Of a stretch of 64,000 nucleotides of DNA, positions 24,347-37,404 are shown piece by piece. Position numbers and translations under genes: made by a program. Source of the stretch: Siphonodentalium dalli (Eukaryota; Mollusca; Scaphopoda; Gadilida; Siphonodentaliidae); assembly GCA_032622095.1 (NCBI GenBank), contig CP136069.1:103694278-103758277 (forward strand), given 5' to 3'. Each line of letters begins with the position of its first letter. Position 1 is the stretch's first letter. Under the pieces are notes generated by a model, which saw only the letters and a list, made by a program, of their open reading frames with translations, searched no databases and had not been told where the DNA came from.

Positions 24347-27300
24347 ATCTTAAACCTATTGACCGAAAAATGTAGGAATAAAAGCTCCGACAAAATTATG
24401 CAAGTCGAAAAAGGGGAATAACTCCACAACAAAAGTCGGATGGACATCATAATCGCAGGTGCACAGGTTCTCATGGTACTAAATATCAGTGCCAAGATTT
24501 AAAAATATTGACCTAAAAATAGAGAAATAAAAAGCTCGGACAAAATTAGCCATGTTGCAAAAAAATGGGGATAACTCCACCAAAAAATGTCGGACAGACG
24601 TCATAATCGCAGGTGCACAGGTTCCCATGGTACTAAATATTTGTGCCAAGTTAAAAAAAACGAGACAGTCAATGACTGTGGGATCGCTCACCAGACTGCA
24701 AAGACTGATAAGACTGGGACTCTGGAGACCACAACAGTCAGAACTTTTTTCATAATCACTTTAAAAGAAGTAGATATCTAAAGAGTTAAATCTAAAAAAA
24801 CAAAAAAAATTGGAGTTATGTCCCTGGCCCCGCCCACATTTGACACAGTGACCTGATTTGAACAAATCTGAACCCCAGTCACACAAGAATCCTTCATACC
24901 AAATATGAACCCATATAGCCTGATGGTATTTGAGAAGTCATTTTAAGAATACTATGGAGGGAATGGCTTCGCCAAGTGAACTCATTTAAACAAATCTGAA
25001 TGTGAGTCACCTAGGGAACATCCTCACCAAATATGAACCCATTCCGTCCAATGGAATCAGAGGAGAAGATGTTCAAAGAATTGTTGTCGGACGGATGGAC
25101 AGACAGACGAGCAGTGATGACTATAGCTCCACCGGAGACTTCGTCTCAGGTGAGCTACAAAGCACAGGTAGGGTGGCTGGTTGATAATTAAATCTCTTAT
25201 CTCCGCCCCTATTTGAACAAATGTGAATCCCAATCTATGAGATCCATTCATTTGGTAATTTCAGACAGTGGATTTTAAGAGTTGAACTGAACTGATTTTC
25301 CTAAAATGACCCCAAATCTGAACAAATCTAAACCCCAGTCACCGAAGGACCCTCCATACCAAACATAAGCTAAATAGTCCAGATGGTTACCGGTATTGAG
25401 AAGAAATTGTTTTAAGAATTACTATGGAACGAAAGAGTTATGGCCCTGACTTCTCGCCTATTTGACCTGATGAACTCATTTGAACAAATCTGATTGTGAG
25501 TCACCTGGGGGACATCCACACTTAAATATATAAACCCATTTGGTCTTTAATATGTATCTGGAGAAGAAAACAATTGATGGACGGATAGAGACATAATGAC
25601 AGATGGATGGGAGAACAGTCTGACATAGAGACTGACAAATTCAATCCAATATACCCCCCAAGTATTCTTTGCAAAATCAGGGTACAATGAGTTCAACTGG
25701 ATGGATACTGGTGGTTAAGAAAATAATATTCGAACAGTCAAGCCCGAACATAGTGTCTGACATTTGCAGAATGAGGTCCCCAAAGGGTGAATGTAATGAC
25801 GCAATCCTGCAATGTGGGCTAGCATCACCAAATTCACCCTCTGGAGACCTCATTCTGTTTAGGCCTCAACTGCTATGGGAGACATAGCATCAGATTGAAG
25901 TTCTCCAGTTAAAGTTGGTGATGTGCACCCATTGGGCACCTCAATTATGCATTTTATATTCACAAATCAGGGAATATAGAAACTAAACAGAAGGAAAAAA
26001 GTAAGTAAAAATGTCAATTTAAGGGCCTATATACTTCCCAGAAGATGAGGCCTAAGCAGAATGAGGACCCTGGCTAGTGTATTTGGTGATGTTAGCCTGC
26101 TGTGCAGGGTAGCATAACCAAATTCACCCTCTGGGGACCTCATTCTGCAAATGCCAGACACACTAAATTCAGGTTAGAGAACAATAATTAGTTTTTTTAT
26201 TTTATTTTAATAACACACACTGGCATGAGTGCTAGCTAAGCATTAGTTCACACCTGTCAGCCTCATAAACATCTCAATTGATGACTGTGTATTTCTATTA
26301 ACTCTCGCTCTGTCTGTAGCTAATACAATTGACTTAATCTGCTGGTGGGAGAGATCCTGTGAGTTAGGAGATGAGATGGGGTGGAGTGCTGTTGGTTGGG
26401 GGCAGGGTGGGGGTCTGGGTCATGTGGGGGAAGGTGATAATTTGTTTTTGTATGTTAAATTGATGAATTTGATCAAGGAGTTCAATCTGAATTTTTTATA
26501 ATATTTTTGTTTTGGAATTATGTCCCTGGCTCCACCCCTATTTGACCCAATGACCCCATTTGAACAAATCTGAACCCCAGTCATTCAATGACCATCCATA
26601 CCAAATATAAACTAAATCGGCATAATGGTTCTAGACAAAAAGTTGTTATAAGAATTACTAAGGAGGAATATAGTTATGGCCCTGGTTTCACAAATATTTG
26701 ACATAGTGACCTCATTTGAACAAATCTGAATGTGAGTCACCTAGGGAACATCCACACCAAATATGAACCAATTCGGCATTACGGTTTCAGAGGAGAAGAT
26801 GTTCAAAGAATTGTTCACGGATGGATGGACGAACGGCGGACGAGGAGTGATGACTATAGCTCCACCGGAGACTTTGTCTCAGGTGAGCTAAAAATCAATG
26901 ATCAAAATGCAAAAATGTAATTTTTTTGTTTTTAGAGTTATGTCCCTGGCTCTGCCCCTATTTGACCCAGTGAGCCAATTTGAACAAATCTGATTCCCAG
27001 TCACCCAAGTTCCCTCAGTACCAAATATAAGCTAAATCGGCCCACTGTTTCTTGATAAGATGTCATTCTAAGAATTACTAAGGAGGAACAGTTATGGCCC
27101 TGGTTTCTCAACTAATCAACCTGGTGACCTCATTTGAACAAATCTGAACCCCAGTCATTCAAGAACCCTTCATACCAAATATAAGCTAAATCGGACCAAT
27201 GATTCTAGACAAGAAGTCATTTTAAGAAGTACCATGGAGGGAAAGAGTTATGGCCCTGGCTTCGCAACTAATTCACCCAGTGACCTCATTTGAACAAATC

Positions 27301-27690
27301 TGAATGGGAGTCACCTAGGGAACATCCACACCAAATATGAACCCATTCCGTCCAATGGAATCAGAGGAGAAGATGTTCAAAGAATTGTTGACGGATGAAT
27401 GGACGGATGGATGGACGACGAACGAGGAGTGATGACTATAGCTCCACCGGAATAAAAGCTTGGACAAAATTATACGTCGAAAAATGGGGAATAACTCCAC
27501 CAAAAAAAGTCCGACAGATGTCATAATCGCAGGTGCACAGGTTCCCATGGTGGTTGATGCCTGTGCCAAGTTTCACGGAAATTGATAAAAAAAAACTCCG
27601 GACAAATTTGTGTCCACGGACAGACGACGGATGGACGGATGACGAGCTGACTCCAGTATACCCCCTCCCCCTAACTTTGTTGTGGGGGTA
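24347..27690. repeat. Diverged tandem array of a dispersed repeat with terminal hairpin
   Basis: Recurring blocks: 'gttatggccctgg' type (near 24816, 25437, 26519, 26672, 26938, 27093, 27247), 'gtcacctagggaacatcc' (25005, 26735, 27310), and 'actatagctccaccgg' (near 25118, 26853, 27433). A 'gcaggtgcacagg' block occurs at both flanks (24456, 24611, 27530). The right end has a hairpin-like 'gtataccccc ... gggggtataac' at 27655-27692. All translations are broken. A separate MITE interrupts it at 25751-26165. Confidence 0.75.
25751..26165. repeat. 415-bp palindromic MITE
   Basis: 25751-25880 is the inverted partner of 26040-26165: both ends give TAGTG(TG)TCTG.CATTTGC followed by AGAATGAGG. The loop is about 160 bp. 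No target duplication was apparent. Its TAGTG end resembles the TAGTGG end of the 18565 foldback, but the interiors are unrelated. Confidence 0.65.
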
Positions 27691-28535
27691 TAACTATTAA
27701 GAATGCATTTTCTGATACATCAGTTGCAGAATGGAATATACCTGAGGTTAACAGTTAGCAGCAGCAAGCCATATCTGGCATTCTAGAAGCAAACTCCAAT
27801 CCTTCATTCCTTCAGGCAAAGTCAGCCTAAAAATGAAATAAATGTACATGTTGATGTATTGAGTTTACTACCAAATTATTGTTTTCTTATTTTTTAACTA
27901 TTAAGAATGCCTTTTCTGATACATCAGTTGCAGAATGGAATATACCTGAGGTTAAAGGTACTCAATCCGATTCGACAGTCCCCATATCATCAGATTCCAA
28001 CAACAACAACATTTTTTGAAATGCCACTTCAGTTATCAGAATCGATTAATTGCCCAAAAATAATGCTATTATAGCCTAACCAGAGTCAAGTATAGTATAG
28101 AATTACCCAAAACCTGTTATTTATCAACGTTTTGTTCAACGGATTTTTGCCAGTTGTCAAATAACTGACACAAACAAGCGACTCGATTTTAGAGTTATCG
28201 ATCTCCATCCGCTATCTGGTCAGATCATTTATTCTCGTCGACAGATTACTGGGCCACTTAAAATTGAAATAATAGATTTCAAACATCAATATCTGATCAC
28301 CCCTAGCTATGATGTGTGGGTTCCTCGACACGAATCAAATATTTTTTACACCCGAAGCCAAGGAAATAGTAATTTGCGAGCTTTAATTCGGATTGAGTAC
28401 CTTTGACAGTTAGCAGCTGCAAGACATATCTGGCACGTTAGAAGCAAATTCCATTCCTTCAGGCGAAGTCAGCCTAAAAAGGAAATAAATGTACATGTTG
28501 ATGTATTCAGTTTACTACCAAATAATTTTTTTCTT
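27690..28535. repeat. Tandem duplication of about 210 bp, second copy split by a MITE
   Basis: 27690-27897 and 27898-27955 plus 28403-28535 are the same sequence ('ttctgatacatcagttgcag', 'gtacatgttgatgtatt'). The second copy is interrupted after 'gaggttaa' by the element at 27956-28402. The unbroken first copy gives the empty site. Confidence 0.8.
27956..28402. mobile_element. TTAA-type MITE, copy 1 (447 bp)
   Basis: Inverted ends AGGTACTCAATCCGA.TT, flanked by TTAA (27952-27955) and TTGA (28403-28406). The duplicated host sequence shows the empty site as TTAA, so the right flank carries one mutation. TTAA targets are typical of piggyBac and Kolobok superfamilies. No coding capacity. Confidence 0.75.
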
Positions 28536-29035
28536 CTTTATATGAATATATGTACAATATTCTTAACCCATTATAAAACCATATATCCATGTTTCATAAC
28601 TTGAAAATAAATTTGATAACAAAATTAAACAATTTAATGAAAAGAAATGCAAACGATAAGATGAAAGAGAAAACAAATTCCAATGGATGGGGGAGGGGGT
28701 GGGGAAACGAAATAGTGTTGTAAATTAATAAATGATCACTCAAGAAAATATGCAAACATTGACAATTGGAGCGATTTATTGATGATGTACATGTACCATG
28801 ATATTTTAAACTATGGATGGAAGCTACATGTAGGCCTACATCTGGGAGGGGGAGGGTGTTTAACTGCTTGCTTTCAAGGTTTGATTCAACAAAATAATTG
28901 TGATTTGCAGGAGTCTAACCTCACTATGAAAACAAGAAATTTCCATGCATTGACTGGTCCCATAAACACCTTGCTCATAATTTTGGCTATAATTTCTGGC
29001 AATTTGCCATGTGATTGCTGGCTCTCATAATAACA
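28536..29035. other. no recognised feature
   Basis: AT-rich sequence with a G-rich patch (28686-28706). An 83-codon frame at 28779-29030 has no recognisable content. Confidence 0.3.
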
Positions 29036-29039
29036 TTAA

Positions 29040-29428
29040 AAGATGCATAATCAGAACAAATGTTCGCAAATTAATATTTCTTAGGCTTCATGGTAAAAAA
29101 TATTTTATCCGAGTCCAGGAACCAACCCAGAGTCAGAGTGATCAGATATCAATTTTTGAAATCTATTATATTTCACCATCAGTACTTTTTAGTGGCCTGG
29201 TAAAAAGTCGATGAGAAGACGGCCCCGAACCAAACTGCGGATGAAGATGGATAACTCTAACATCCAAGTGGCTTTTGTGTGTCAGATATTTGACAAACTG
29301 GCCAAATTTTTTTGAACATTTTGTCAGCATTATTTTTGGGCATTTAATCAATTCTGATAACTGAAGTGGCATTTCAAAAAATGTTGTTGTTGTTGAATAT
29401 GGGGACCATCGAATTGGATTGAGTACCT
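29040..29428. mobile_element. TTAA-type MITE, copy 2 (inverted relative to copy 1)
   Basis: It matches copy 1 in reverse orientation end to end, including the central (GTT)n run near 29384. It is flanked by exact TTAA at 29036-29039 and 29429-29432. The left terminus has diverged to AAGATGCATAATC. Confidence 0.75.
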
Positions 29429-29432
29429 TTAA

Positions 29433-29991
29433 TAAAGCTGAAGGTGTCATTAATTGTCACTACATTTTGGTGCGATGGGTACCCAGCTTACAAGTGTTTT
29501 GGGTACCCACCTTACCTTCTCTGTGTATTCAGCACACATTTGATAACAAAATCTTTCAACTGACCACATGGTGCATGATCTTTAAAACAATTATTCCTGC
29601 CTCGTTATCATAAATGCGTGTTTATTGGCAACATAATTCAAAGAAATGGGATAAATTCTATAACTCACAAAAGGCCAGTATGGGTGCACAAAATACATTT
29701 TTGTAAAATTGGGTAACCAACACCAAAATCTAACACGACCACAAAATATATACCTGTGTTTAAGGCAATGATAGGCAAAAAACAGGAGAGGCGGTGATAC
29801 TTTTATTAAATTATTTCTTTAGTTTTTTTTCGCTGGGGGGGGGGGGGGACTACCAGATGCTAAACAACTTGTGAAATCATCTCTACTTGATCAAGTGTGA
29901 ATCAAAGGTATTTAATACTGATGTCATGACTAAAAAAAATTCAATTTGTTATATGCCTTGATCGATAAGAATACATGCTATCATAATGAAT
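29433..29991. other. no recognised feature
   Basis: Contains a G13 run near 29837 and no convincing gene or repeat. Confidence 0.3.
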
Positions 29992-30216
29992 AACCCTTTC
30001 ATGACGGGAGCTGCGCTGGAACGGTATGAAAAACCCTGTGCCAGTGCAGTTTCATGGGGAGCCTCGCATATATCATATAATTTATTGGCTCAAGTTAAAT
30101 AGTGTTAGGCTAATGTATTCTCTTATATATGTGAAACACACTATGTACATGTATAAAAGAATGCACTCGCACAGAGTTTTCACAAAATTTCAAGAAACTC
30201 CAGTCATGAAAGGGTT
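29992..30216. mobile_element. Short MITE (about 225 bp)
   Basis: Inverted ends AACCCTTTCATGAC.GGAG at 29992 and CTCC.GTCATGAAAGGGTT ending 30216. TA-rich flanks (TAA left, TTAA right) make the exact target duplication uncertain. Confidence 0.6.
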
Positions 30217-30331
30217 AAGTGGGAAGTAAAGAACTAGAAACCATGATTGTGTTTAATGTATTTGACTTTAGGCTGGTATGACTGCTAATGGCTCTTTCCA
30301 TGTCTGTTTTGAACTTTTCTGTGCATTTTAA

Positions 30332-30590
30332 AGATGCATAATCTGAATAAGCGCCCCCTCGTTTACTATTTATTTGAATTTGGGGTAAAAACTATTTGAT
30401 TCGAGTCAAGGAACCCACCTATCATAGCTCAGAGTTATTAGATATTAATTTTTGAAAACTATTAATTTTTACCATCAGTGGCCCAGTAAACAGTCGATGA
30501 GCGACAGAATTGGACCAAATGGCAGATGAAGATGGATAACTCTAAAATCAAGAGGCTATGTGTTGATAATAAGGCCAAATTTAGGTTTCA
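30332..30590. mobile_element. TTAA-type MITE, copy 3, truncated
   Basis: It begins AAGATGCATAATC after TTAA (30328-30331), like copy 2, and follows it with many substitutions to about 30590. The far end with the (GTT) run and TIR is missing. Confidence 0.6.
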
Positions 30591-30599
30591 CTAGGGAAA

Positions 30600-32660
30600 A
30601 GAAAATCGGGGAAAGCTAAGTTTTTCATGGACAACATGGCGAAAGTCCCCTAAAATCCAAGCTGAGCTTTTTTGAAATATCTTGATTTTTCTGAGTGGTT
30701 CAAATTCTGAAGCATTTCCATCAGGCCGTATGCGAATGCAGTCATATATAGATCAAATAGTTCCAAATTCTTACAACCTTGAGATATACACAAACAATGC
30801 TTAGTCGTGAAACATATTAGTAGAATGTATGTCCCAAAATGGCCAAAATAGAATGGAAATAAAATTTTGTCAAAAATCGAATAGCTATTCCCATAAGAGT
30901 GACAACACGCTCAAAATGTGTGAGGAACAATGGATGTGAAGTATAAGAGAAACATTATATCGGGGATTTACGAAATTCTCTCTAATATATATAGTGATAT
31001 AGTGATTTTCCGATAATCAGAATCGGCGATTAGCACTCGGCGATGTCAAGGTTATAATAATTGTGAGTTCATTAGAACGAACGTAGCCATTAACTTCAGT
31101 GTTATGAATAGCCAAACATACAAACAATATAAAAATAGGAATGCATGATGGACCGCCGGCGGTTCCTAAAAAGAAGGAATTCTAATGTTACAGAAACTTA
31201 AGTTTCAGCAAACTTCCAGAGTGTGGATAACAATCACAAAATTAGCCCCCCCCCCCCCACTAGAGATGGGCGGTACTCGGTATTTACCTAGCGATATCTG
31301 TATCAGCGTAATACCATTTTTACCGTACCGAATCAAAACTAAAAATACCGTATTTTCGGTAATGAAATTATTCATGTGTTGCCAACATATGTGCGTCACC
31401 TTGTCACCGCGGCCGTGACATGCATGAATTGTATGACCATTTCAAATGTAAGCAACAAGAATCGGATAATTATGATAACTCGGTGTAACAAGTCGGTACT
31501 GCATGTGTTAGTCTATAATTTCAACATTGTTACATCAAGGGCACAGCTGCCCGACGGCATCTTTGATCTTTACCACATATTAATGACAATGTAACTAACA
31601 TCATGAGATATGACTACTCACAGCTGGAGCATTATGTGTCAATTTCGGTATCCGTCCAAATGGAAAATTCGTGGGCAACTCGGTATCTGTGTCCCAAGTT
31701 GGATCGAAGCATGTGGAATCGAAGCACGTGTTATGGGGGGGGGGGGGGTCCCCAATTCAACCAATTTTCCGGAGACAAAATCGTCCGCCATGATCTATAA
31801 AATGTGAATCTGAAAGCGAGTCTCTAAATATATCACGTGCACCAATGAGATTAGCACGTTTTTTGCGGAACCCCCCCCCCCCCAATTTCCACATCTCGTT
31901 CCTCCAATTAAGTAATATCTCCCGGGAGAGTTCAAATGAGTCTCAGTGAGATTGAAAACGACGTCTCATGGGCACGCAAAACTATGGATTCAACCATCCA
32001 ATTAACACACCACTCGAATCTTAAACCCCCAATGTTTAGTGTGCACCCCAGGATAGACAATAAGTTCCTCGCGAGAGACCAATTCAACCTCCGGAATTAT
32101 TGCCCTTCCAAGATTGACCCTCTTGTGTTTAGTGTGCACTGTGATTATATCTCAGGTCATCACTTACCAACTGATTGGCGTGAAATTGTGCGTGTCGTAT
32201 TCTAAGATGTGTCACAGGACATGGTCAAAATTTGGGTTCAATCGGACATTAGGTGATATATTTTAAACGTCCCAAATCGTGACAGATAAACGCACACACG
32301 CGTGCACACACACACACCCTCCCTCACACACACACACAAACAAACAGTCAACAATGAAGTCGCGACCAGCAGCATCTCCTCGACAAACTTTAACACCGAC
32401 CGGGAAATCATCAACCAACACGAGGAGACATACGCCAGCCCTTTCGAACGCTGATCCCAATGCATCGGTGGCAACCCCCGTAACCAATTATCCAGTCGCC
32501 AACTTGTAAAGTCATCCAAGGTAAAGGCAATCGTGAGTTTTCAACCACATTTTCTAAATTCAGACAACCTTTAACTCCGTCGTTGGACGAAATGGATTGG
32601 TGTTTACCTAAACTTCTCAAAACTCCTGTTCTAATTTGGGGTTCTTCAAACGTTTCTAAC
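30600..32660. other. no confident feature; several homopolymer runs
   Basis: Holds C/G runs at about 31247, 31736 and 31871 and a CA tract near 32290-32340. Frames of 60-90 codons have no recognisable domain. The sequence 'tagagatgggcggtac' near 31262 resembles a hAT transposon end, but no matching second end was found. Confidence 0.3.
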
Positions 32661-32664
32661 ACTG

Positions 32665-33474
32665 ATGTCGATCCAGGGTTGTATGGCAGTGAACTTCTCT
32701 GGAACCTATATAAACACAACTCAAATCGATAAGCTTGAGAAGCATATGCAAGGTTTTCCGACGAGGACCCGAACAGTTATTGCACAAGGCTGTCTAGGCT
32801 GTTCCTCGCTAGAATCGTGGATCAATCGTCGGAAACTCTCAATGCTTGGCGCTTTCTGTGAACCAAATCACGAGAAAGCATCAAAACAGTTATTCCTACG
32901 ACGTTTGTATGATTTCATATCTGGTCTGTCAACGGATGAAACATCTGTTATACATGACATATGGCGCATTCTATGCAAATATAATATTGAACATCACATG
33001 CTAATCGACATTTGTGATTCATACAGCAAAATGTGGCGTTTTACGTTCTCTCAAACAAAAAGCGTTGTGGTCGTATTCAACGAGACACGATATCAACATG
33101 AATCCAACAAACACAGGACAAGGTCCCTCGGATCGAGAGATCTTATGGAGACTACCGAATGTTGCCACCTTGGCATCATCCAGCACAAATTCACACATAG
33201 TACATGTCGAGCAGAAGATATAGCAAATACCATGCGCAAAACATACTTCGCAATAGCTGTCTCAAGCTATGCAGCCCACTCACGATGTCAAATCTTCTTC
33301 AGAGCATCGTTCTACCAAAAGCTTTATATGGTGCAGAACTTCTCAACACACCGAGCAAAGAAGCAATGTATACTATCGAAAAATCTTTCCGAACCTGCTC
33401 GAAACACATGCAAAATCTTCCTCGCAGAGCAAGCACAAACCTATCCAACGGACTTCTTTGACTTCTACCTGTAA
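32665..33474 (+). pseudogene. Scrambled LINE ORF2 fragment (C-terminal domain fused to reverse transcriptase end)
   Basis: The 269-codon frame is open but its parts are out of order. Residues about 25-105 resemble the region after the reverse transcriptase of mollusc LINEs ('LEKHMQGFPTRTRT', then 'SLESWINRRKL'). Residues about 111-190 resemble the end of the reverse transcriptase itself ('DICDSYSKMWRFTFSQTKS'), which should come first. From about residue 190 the true frame shifts (+), continuing at 33204-33461 with 'LPKALYGAELLN'. I therefore read it as two head-to-tail partial copies joined in frame, not a functional gene. Confidence 0.65.
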
Positions 33475-34924
33475 AACACCAGCTACATGTTCGGAAACTT
33501 TTATTTCTGGGAGACCTCATTCATTTACCCACGACACACGACACCCCTCTCAGAATATTCCTGTACAAAATATATCAACTACAACTGTTCAATATCCCAG
33601 CAACAGGCTTTTCTGCTGACATCATGCACTGACATCATTCAATTGTACAATCTCGAGTCGTACTTGAGCAATTTTCTCAAGGAAGGATGTTTTCCGACTA
33701 AACCCTGTTGGAAAAGTATCGTCAAAACAGCTGTGCATGATCATTACTCTGATGAATGGATAACATCAGTCTCCGAGGACACACAGTTACGCCGTCTGCT
33801 CTCGACCCACAGCGATCCCCTCTCTTCCTGGAGCATCTTGAGACTCCTTGTTGGGAACCCACGTCAGTCAGCAGAATTGAGGAACCTCGATCGCTATTCT
33901 TTGTAACAAAACAGCGTTCAAAAACAACTCTGTGTGCTCAGCTTGTATAGAGCAATCTATAACGACGACATGGAGCACATCACATATTCGTGTACCTCCC
34001 CCGCAATGGTTCAACTAGTTACATCTTCTGGTGTGGTATCTTGGACGATTACGGAATCGATGTCTTCGTGTTCATGGATTCCCTGGAAACAGATCGTCTT
34101 CACGAATTCTTTCTAGGGGGCACTGCCTTTGACCCACCACCGGTCGTAGAACTCTGTTGGGACAAACTTTTGATATTCGCGGCACAGTTTCTCATCCGGG
34201 CATGTCGGTTCATCAAACAAATTGTATAAAATGACGGAGTTCGCGTTCTCCGATGAAAGATTATTTGTTTTGTGACAGTAATCATGCACTAGCGTGTGAG
34301 AATGAAATAAGACAAATACATTTATCTCTCTTTCACAAAGCCACTTGCGTGTGAGATAGACATCATACTATTTGTATCTTTATAACTATCTTCTCTTTCT
34401 CTCTTTCTCAATACCACTCCCTCTCTCTGCACTCAGTGTCACTCCAGCACTATCCATCTATCTCTATATTCTGTTTTCTCAATGTATATATCCTAATTTA
34501 TTGTATATAATGTGTTATCGGATCTAGATACTTATGAATACTGTGTAACACTATGTATGCTCTTCAGTAATGGAGGTAATAAACACATATATATATTCAC
34601 CCCACGCTACGAACGATCGGTATATGGAAACTATGCTCACAATTTCCGGAGGAAAAATTTGTATTCCTCTTGATCGGTCGCATAATCGCACATACAGCTT
34701 TCGGACAAAATGATACATGCAAACATTGTTTAGCGACCTACTCATGTGTAATACAACATATCTTGTTAGATTGCCCGTCATTGCTATATATTCGGAATGA
34801 CATGTGGTACCACATCATTGACCATTATGGCATTGACTGTTTCCTCTACCTAGACCAAATACCCCGTTTGCAGCTACTGTCTTCCCTTCTGGGGTCGCCA
34901 CCTAGAGATCTCGCTCTACTATAA
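33475..34924 (+). pseudogene. LINE ORF2 C-terminal remnants, frameshifted
   Basis: Pieces in different frames continue the LINE polypeptide: 33487-33906, 33756-33950, 33990-34229 ('DDYGIDVFVFMDSLE') and 34670-34924. The last carries a C-x2-C-x8-H-x4-C type zinc knuckle near 34720-34770 ('CKHC...HILLDC') followed by 'YGIDCFLYLDQ', the same segment as near 34050. The duplication of that segment again indicates two overlapping LINE copies. All are disabled. Confidence 0.6.
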
Positions 34925-35438
34925 TCTGTCTCGCTTGCTCGTTAGGGCAACTGCATTTATGTGGAAACGGTTTCATTTTGATAATGGTTAACTAAAGTGA
35001 TCAGCGCTCTTTCGGAGTAGAATAGCGTTAATGTTCTATTAATTCATTTACTGTTAGTTGGTAAATTATCTCTGTCACAGCATTGGCCAATTCAGTACCA
35101 TGCATGCATCCTTCCGCCAAATATGTATATATTTAAAATTACCCATATTTCCTACATGTAAACACTGTTTACAGTTTACGTACTATACACGATATCAACA
35201 TGAATCCAACAAACACAGGACAAGGTCCCTCGGATCGAGAGATCTTATGGAGACTACCGAATGTTCATTTTGATAATGGTTAACTAAATGTTCATTTTGA
35301 TAATGGTTAACTAAAGTGATCAGCGCTCTTTCGGAGTAGAATAGCGTTAATGTTCTATTAATTCATTTACTGTTAGTTGGTAAATTATCTCTGTCGATCC
35401 GAGGGACCTTGTCCTGTGTTTGTTGGATTCATGTTGAT
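34925..35438. repeat. Local duplications including a piece of the LINE frame
   Basis: The block 34977-35078 ('gatcagcgctctttcggag') recurs at 35287-35395. A 76-bp piece of the LINE (33088-33163) recurs directly at 35190-35265 and, in part, inverted at 35394-35438. This looks like repair-associated shuffling. Confidence 0.7.
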
Positions 35439-35454
35439 ACCGTCACTAAGCTAA

Positions 35455-35880
35455 CGGACATCCACGAATCTTAGTATTCTCCCGGATGCATGATCACACA
35501 AACATACCCATGTGTATTCTCCCGGATGCATGATAACACAAGCCATACCCATGTCTAATTGTATGTGTGTATACATATGTAGGCGTAAGAATTGCGCGAT
35601 TTGACCTTGAATTGACCATTTGAAGGTCAAAGTCAGGTGTGGGTCACGATTTGACCCGCCCAAAACACTCCCTGGAGAAAAGTACCCGACAAAAGAACCC
35701 GTCGAAATACATCCGGTTTTACCCGATTTGACCTTGAATTGACTATTTTGAAGGTCAATGTCACGTCGGGGTCACGATTTGACCCGTCCAAAACACTTCG
35801 TGGACAAAAGTAACTCTATGTATCAAATTTCGTCGAAATCTGTCCGTTTTACCTGATATGACCTTGAATTGACCTTTAAA
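35455..35880 (-). repeat. Short tandem pair and Helitron-like fragment
   Basis: About 46 bp with 'attctcccggatgcatgat' is present twice (35474-35560). From 35590 to 35880 lie minus-strand GGTCA/TGACC units of the Helitron-like family. Neither Helitron end is preserved. Confidence 0.5.
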
Positions 35881-37404
35881 TTTATACCAGTCTTGGTCAT
35901 TATATATCCATAAGAAAATATCAAGGCTTATTTTGTTGATATTTGTTGTTATTTGGGATTAATTTTTGTTTGTTTAGATAACACTAGTAGTACAGGAGGC
36001 TCGTTGCCTGCACATCTAAAAATAGATTTTTTGGCGGGTAAAATTATTTGTACTAAAATATTCCAAAAAAAAAACAAATTCAAAAAAAAATAACAAAATT
36101 AAAAAATTTCAATTTTGTTTTTTTTTAAATCTCAAAAAAATTACAACGAGTTTTCGGTCTCTTACCCAAATCTCGAGCCGCCTATTAAATGTCGAATGTT
36201 TTTAAAATATTTGCGTGTAATATCTTTTGTTATTTTTGTTCAAACAAATTTTTAATATTTTTCATGAAACTCTGTTAATTTTATTAATCGATGTTTAGAA
36301 ATAGCTTTATATCAATTATATGTGTATGGACTGGTCCGAGTGACGGTAATTTTGGACATTGTCACCATCGGTATGAATGCATACATTCCAGTGTTTATCA
36401 ATCAGACGCAGTATTACATCATATAATTGTCATACCTGAAATAATTTGACACCATTACTCTTACATAAATAATAAAGAGCATTTATTCTTTACTTCTCTA
36501 TCCCGATGAAGTTATTGAGTATATGACAGGTGTGCATTATCGCGAATTATTGGAAGTACTGAGATGTTGTACTATTTTGAATCACGATCGGACGAAGAGG
36601 GTTAATACGAAATTACAACCCCAGAATGAACTGACATATTCGATGGAACAAATTTTTCAAGTATGTACACATAATCACACGCGACATTGGGGGTAACACT
36701 TAATAGTTCGAAAATAGTCAGACCTTGGATAAATTTACCAAATGACTACTATTATATCTGTTGACAGCTATGGGTGGTCCGACTCGTTCAATTAATTGAA
36801 AGCATGTCTGAACATCATTACCTGTTTAATTGGGATATGACCACGTAAGGTTGATAAACTGTGTCATTGTTAACAGTACTTGATAGTTATCAACATTACG
36901 TAATAACCACTTATACACCTATTCATACTTACGCTCATAGATATTTGTATACCATAACTCCAGAACATAGTTAGCACCGATGAGGCAACATTATATGACT
37001 GCTATTGTATCATTTGATAGCTATGAGTGTTCAGACAAGTTCGATGTTTAGATATACTGTCTTCTATGTACCAACGCTATGACATAATTAAAGGAGGATA
37101 ATGCACGCATGGTGTGGAATGTTAAAGTGACACGATGTAAGGGACGTTATGTAATATTGGTGTGTGAATATTAAAGGAGCACAATGCACTCTAAAGGGAC
37201 ACACGGCACTCATTTTGAATGAATGTTAAAGAAACACAATACACACGCAGTGGGTGAAAGTTAAAATGACACAGAACAATATTTAAACTTCAAATTTTAG
37301 GGCTCTTAATGTACCATTTATGTTTCTCGCTCTACAATCCCCCCTCCCCACTTATAGATATATAACGAAGACGAGAATAACATGTTGATGAAGTTTATTG
37401 AAAT

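Noticed and set aside
31255-31880. Possible hAT element starting 'tagagatgggcggtac'
   Set aside because: No matching inverted end or 8-bp duplication was found; only one end-like sequence is present.
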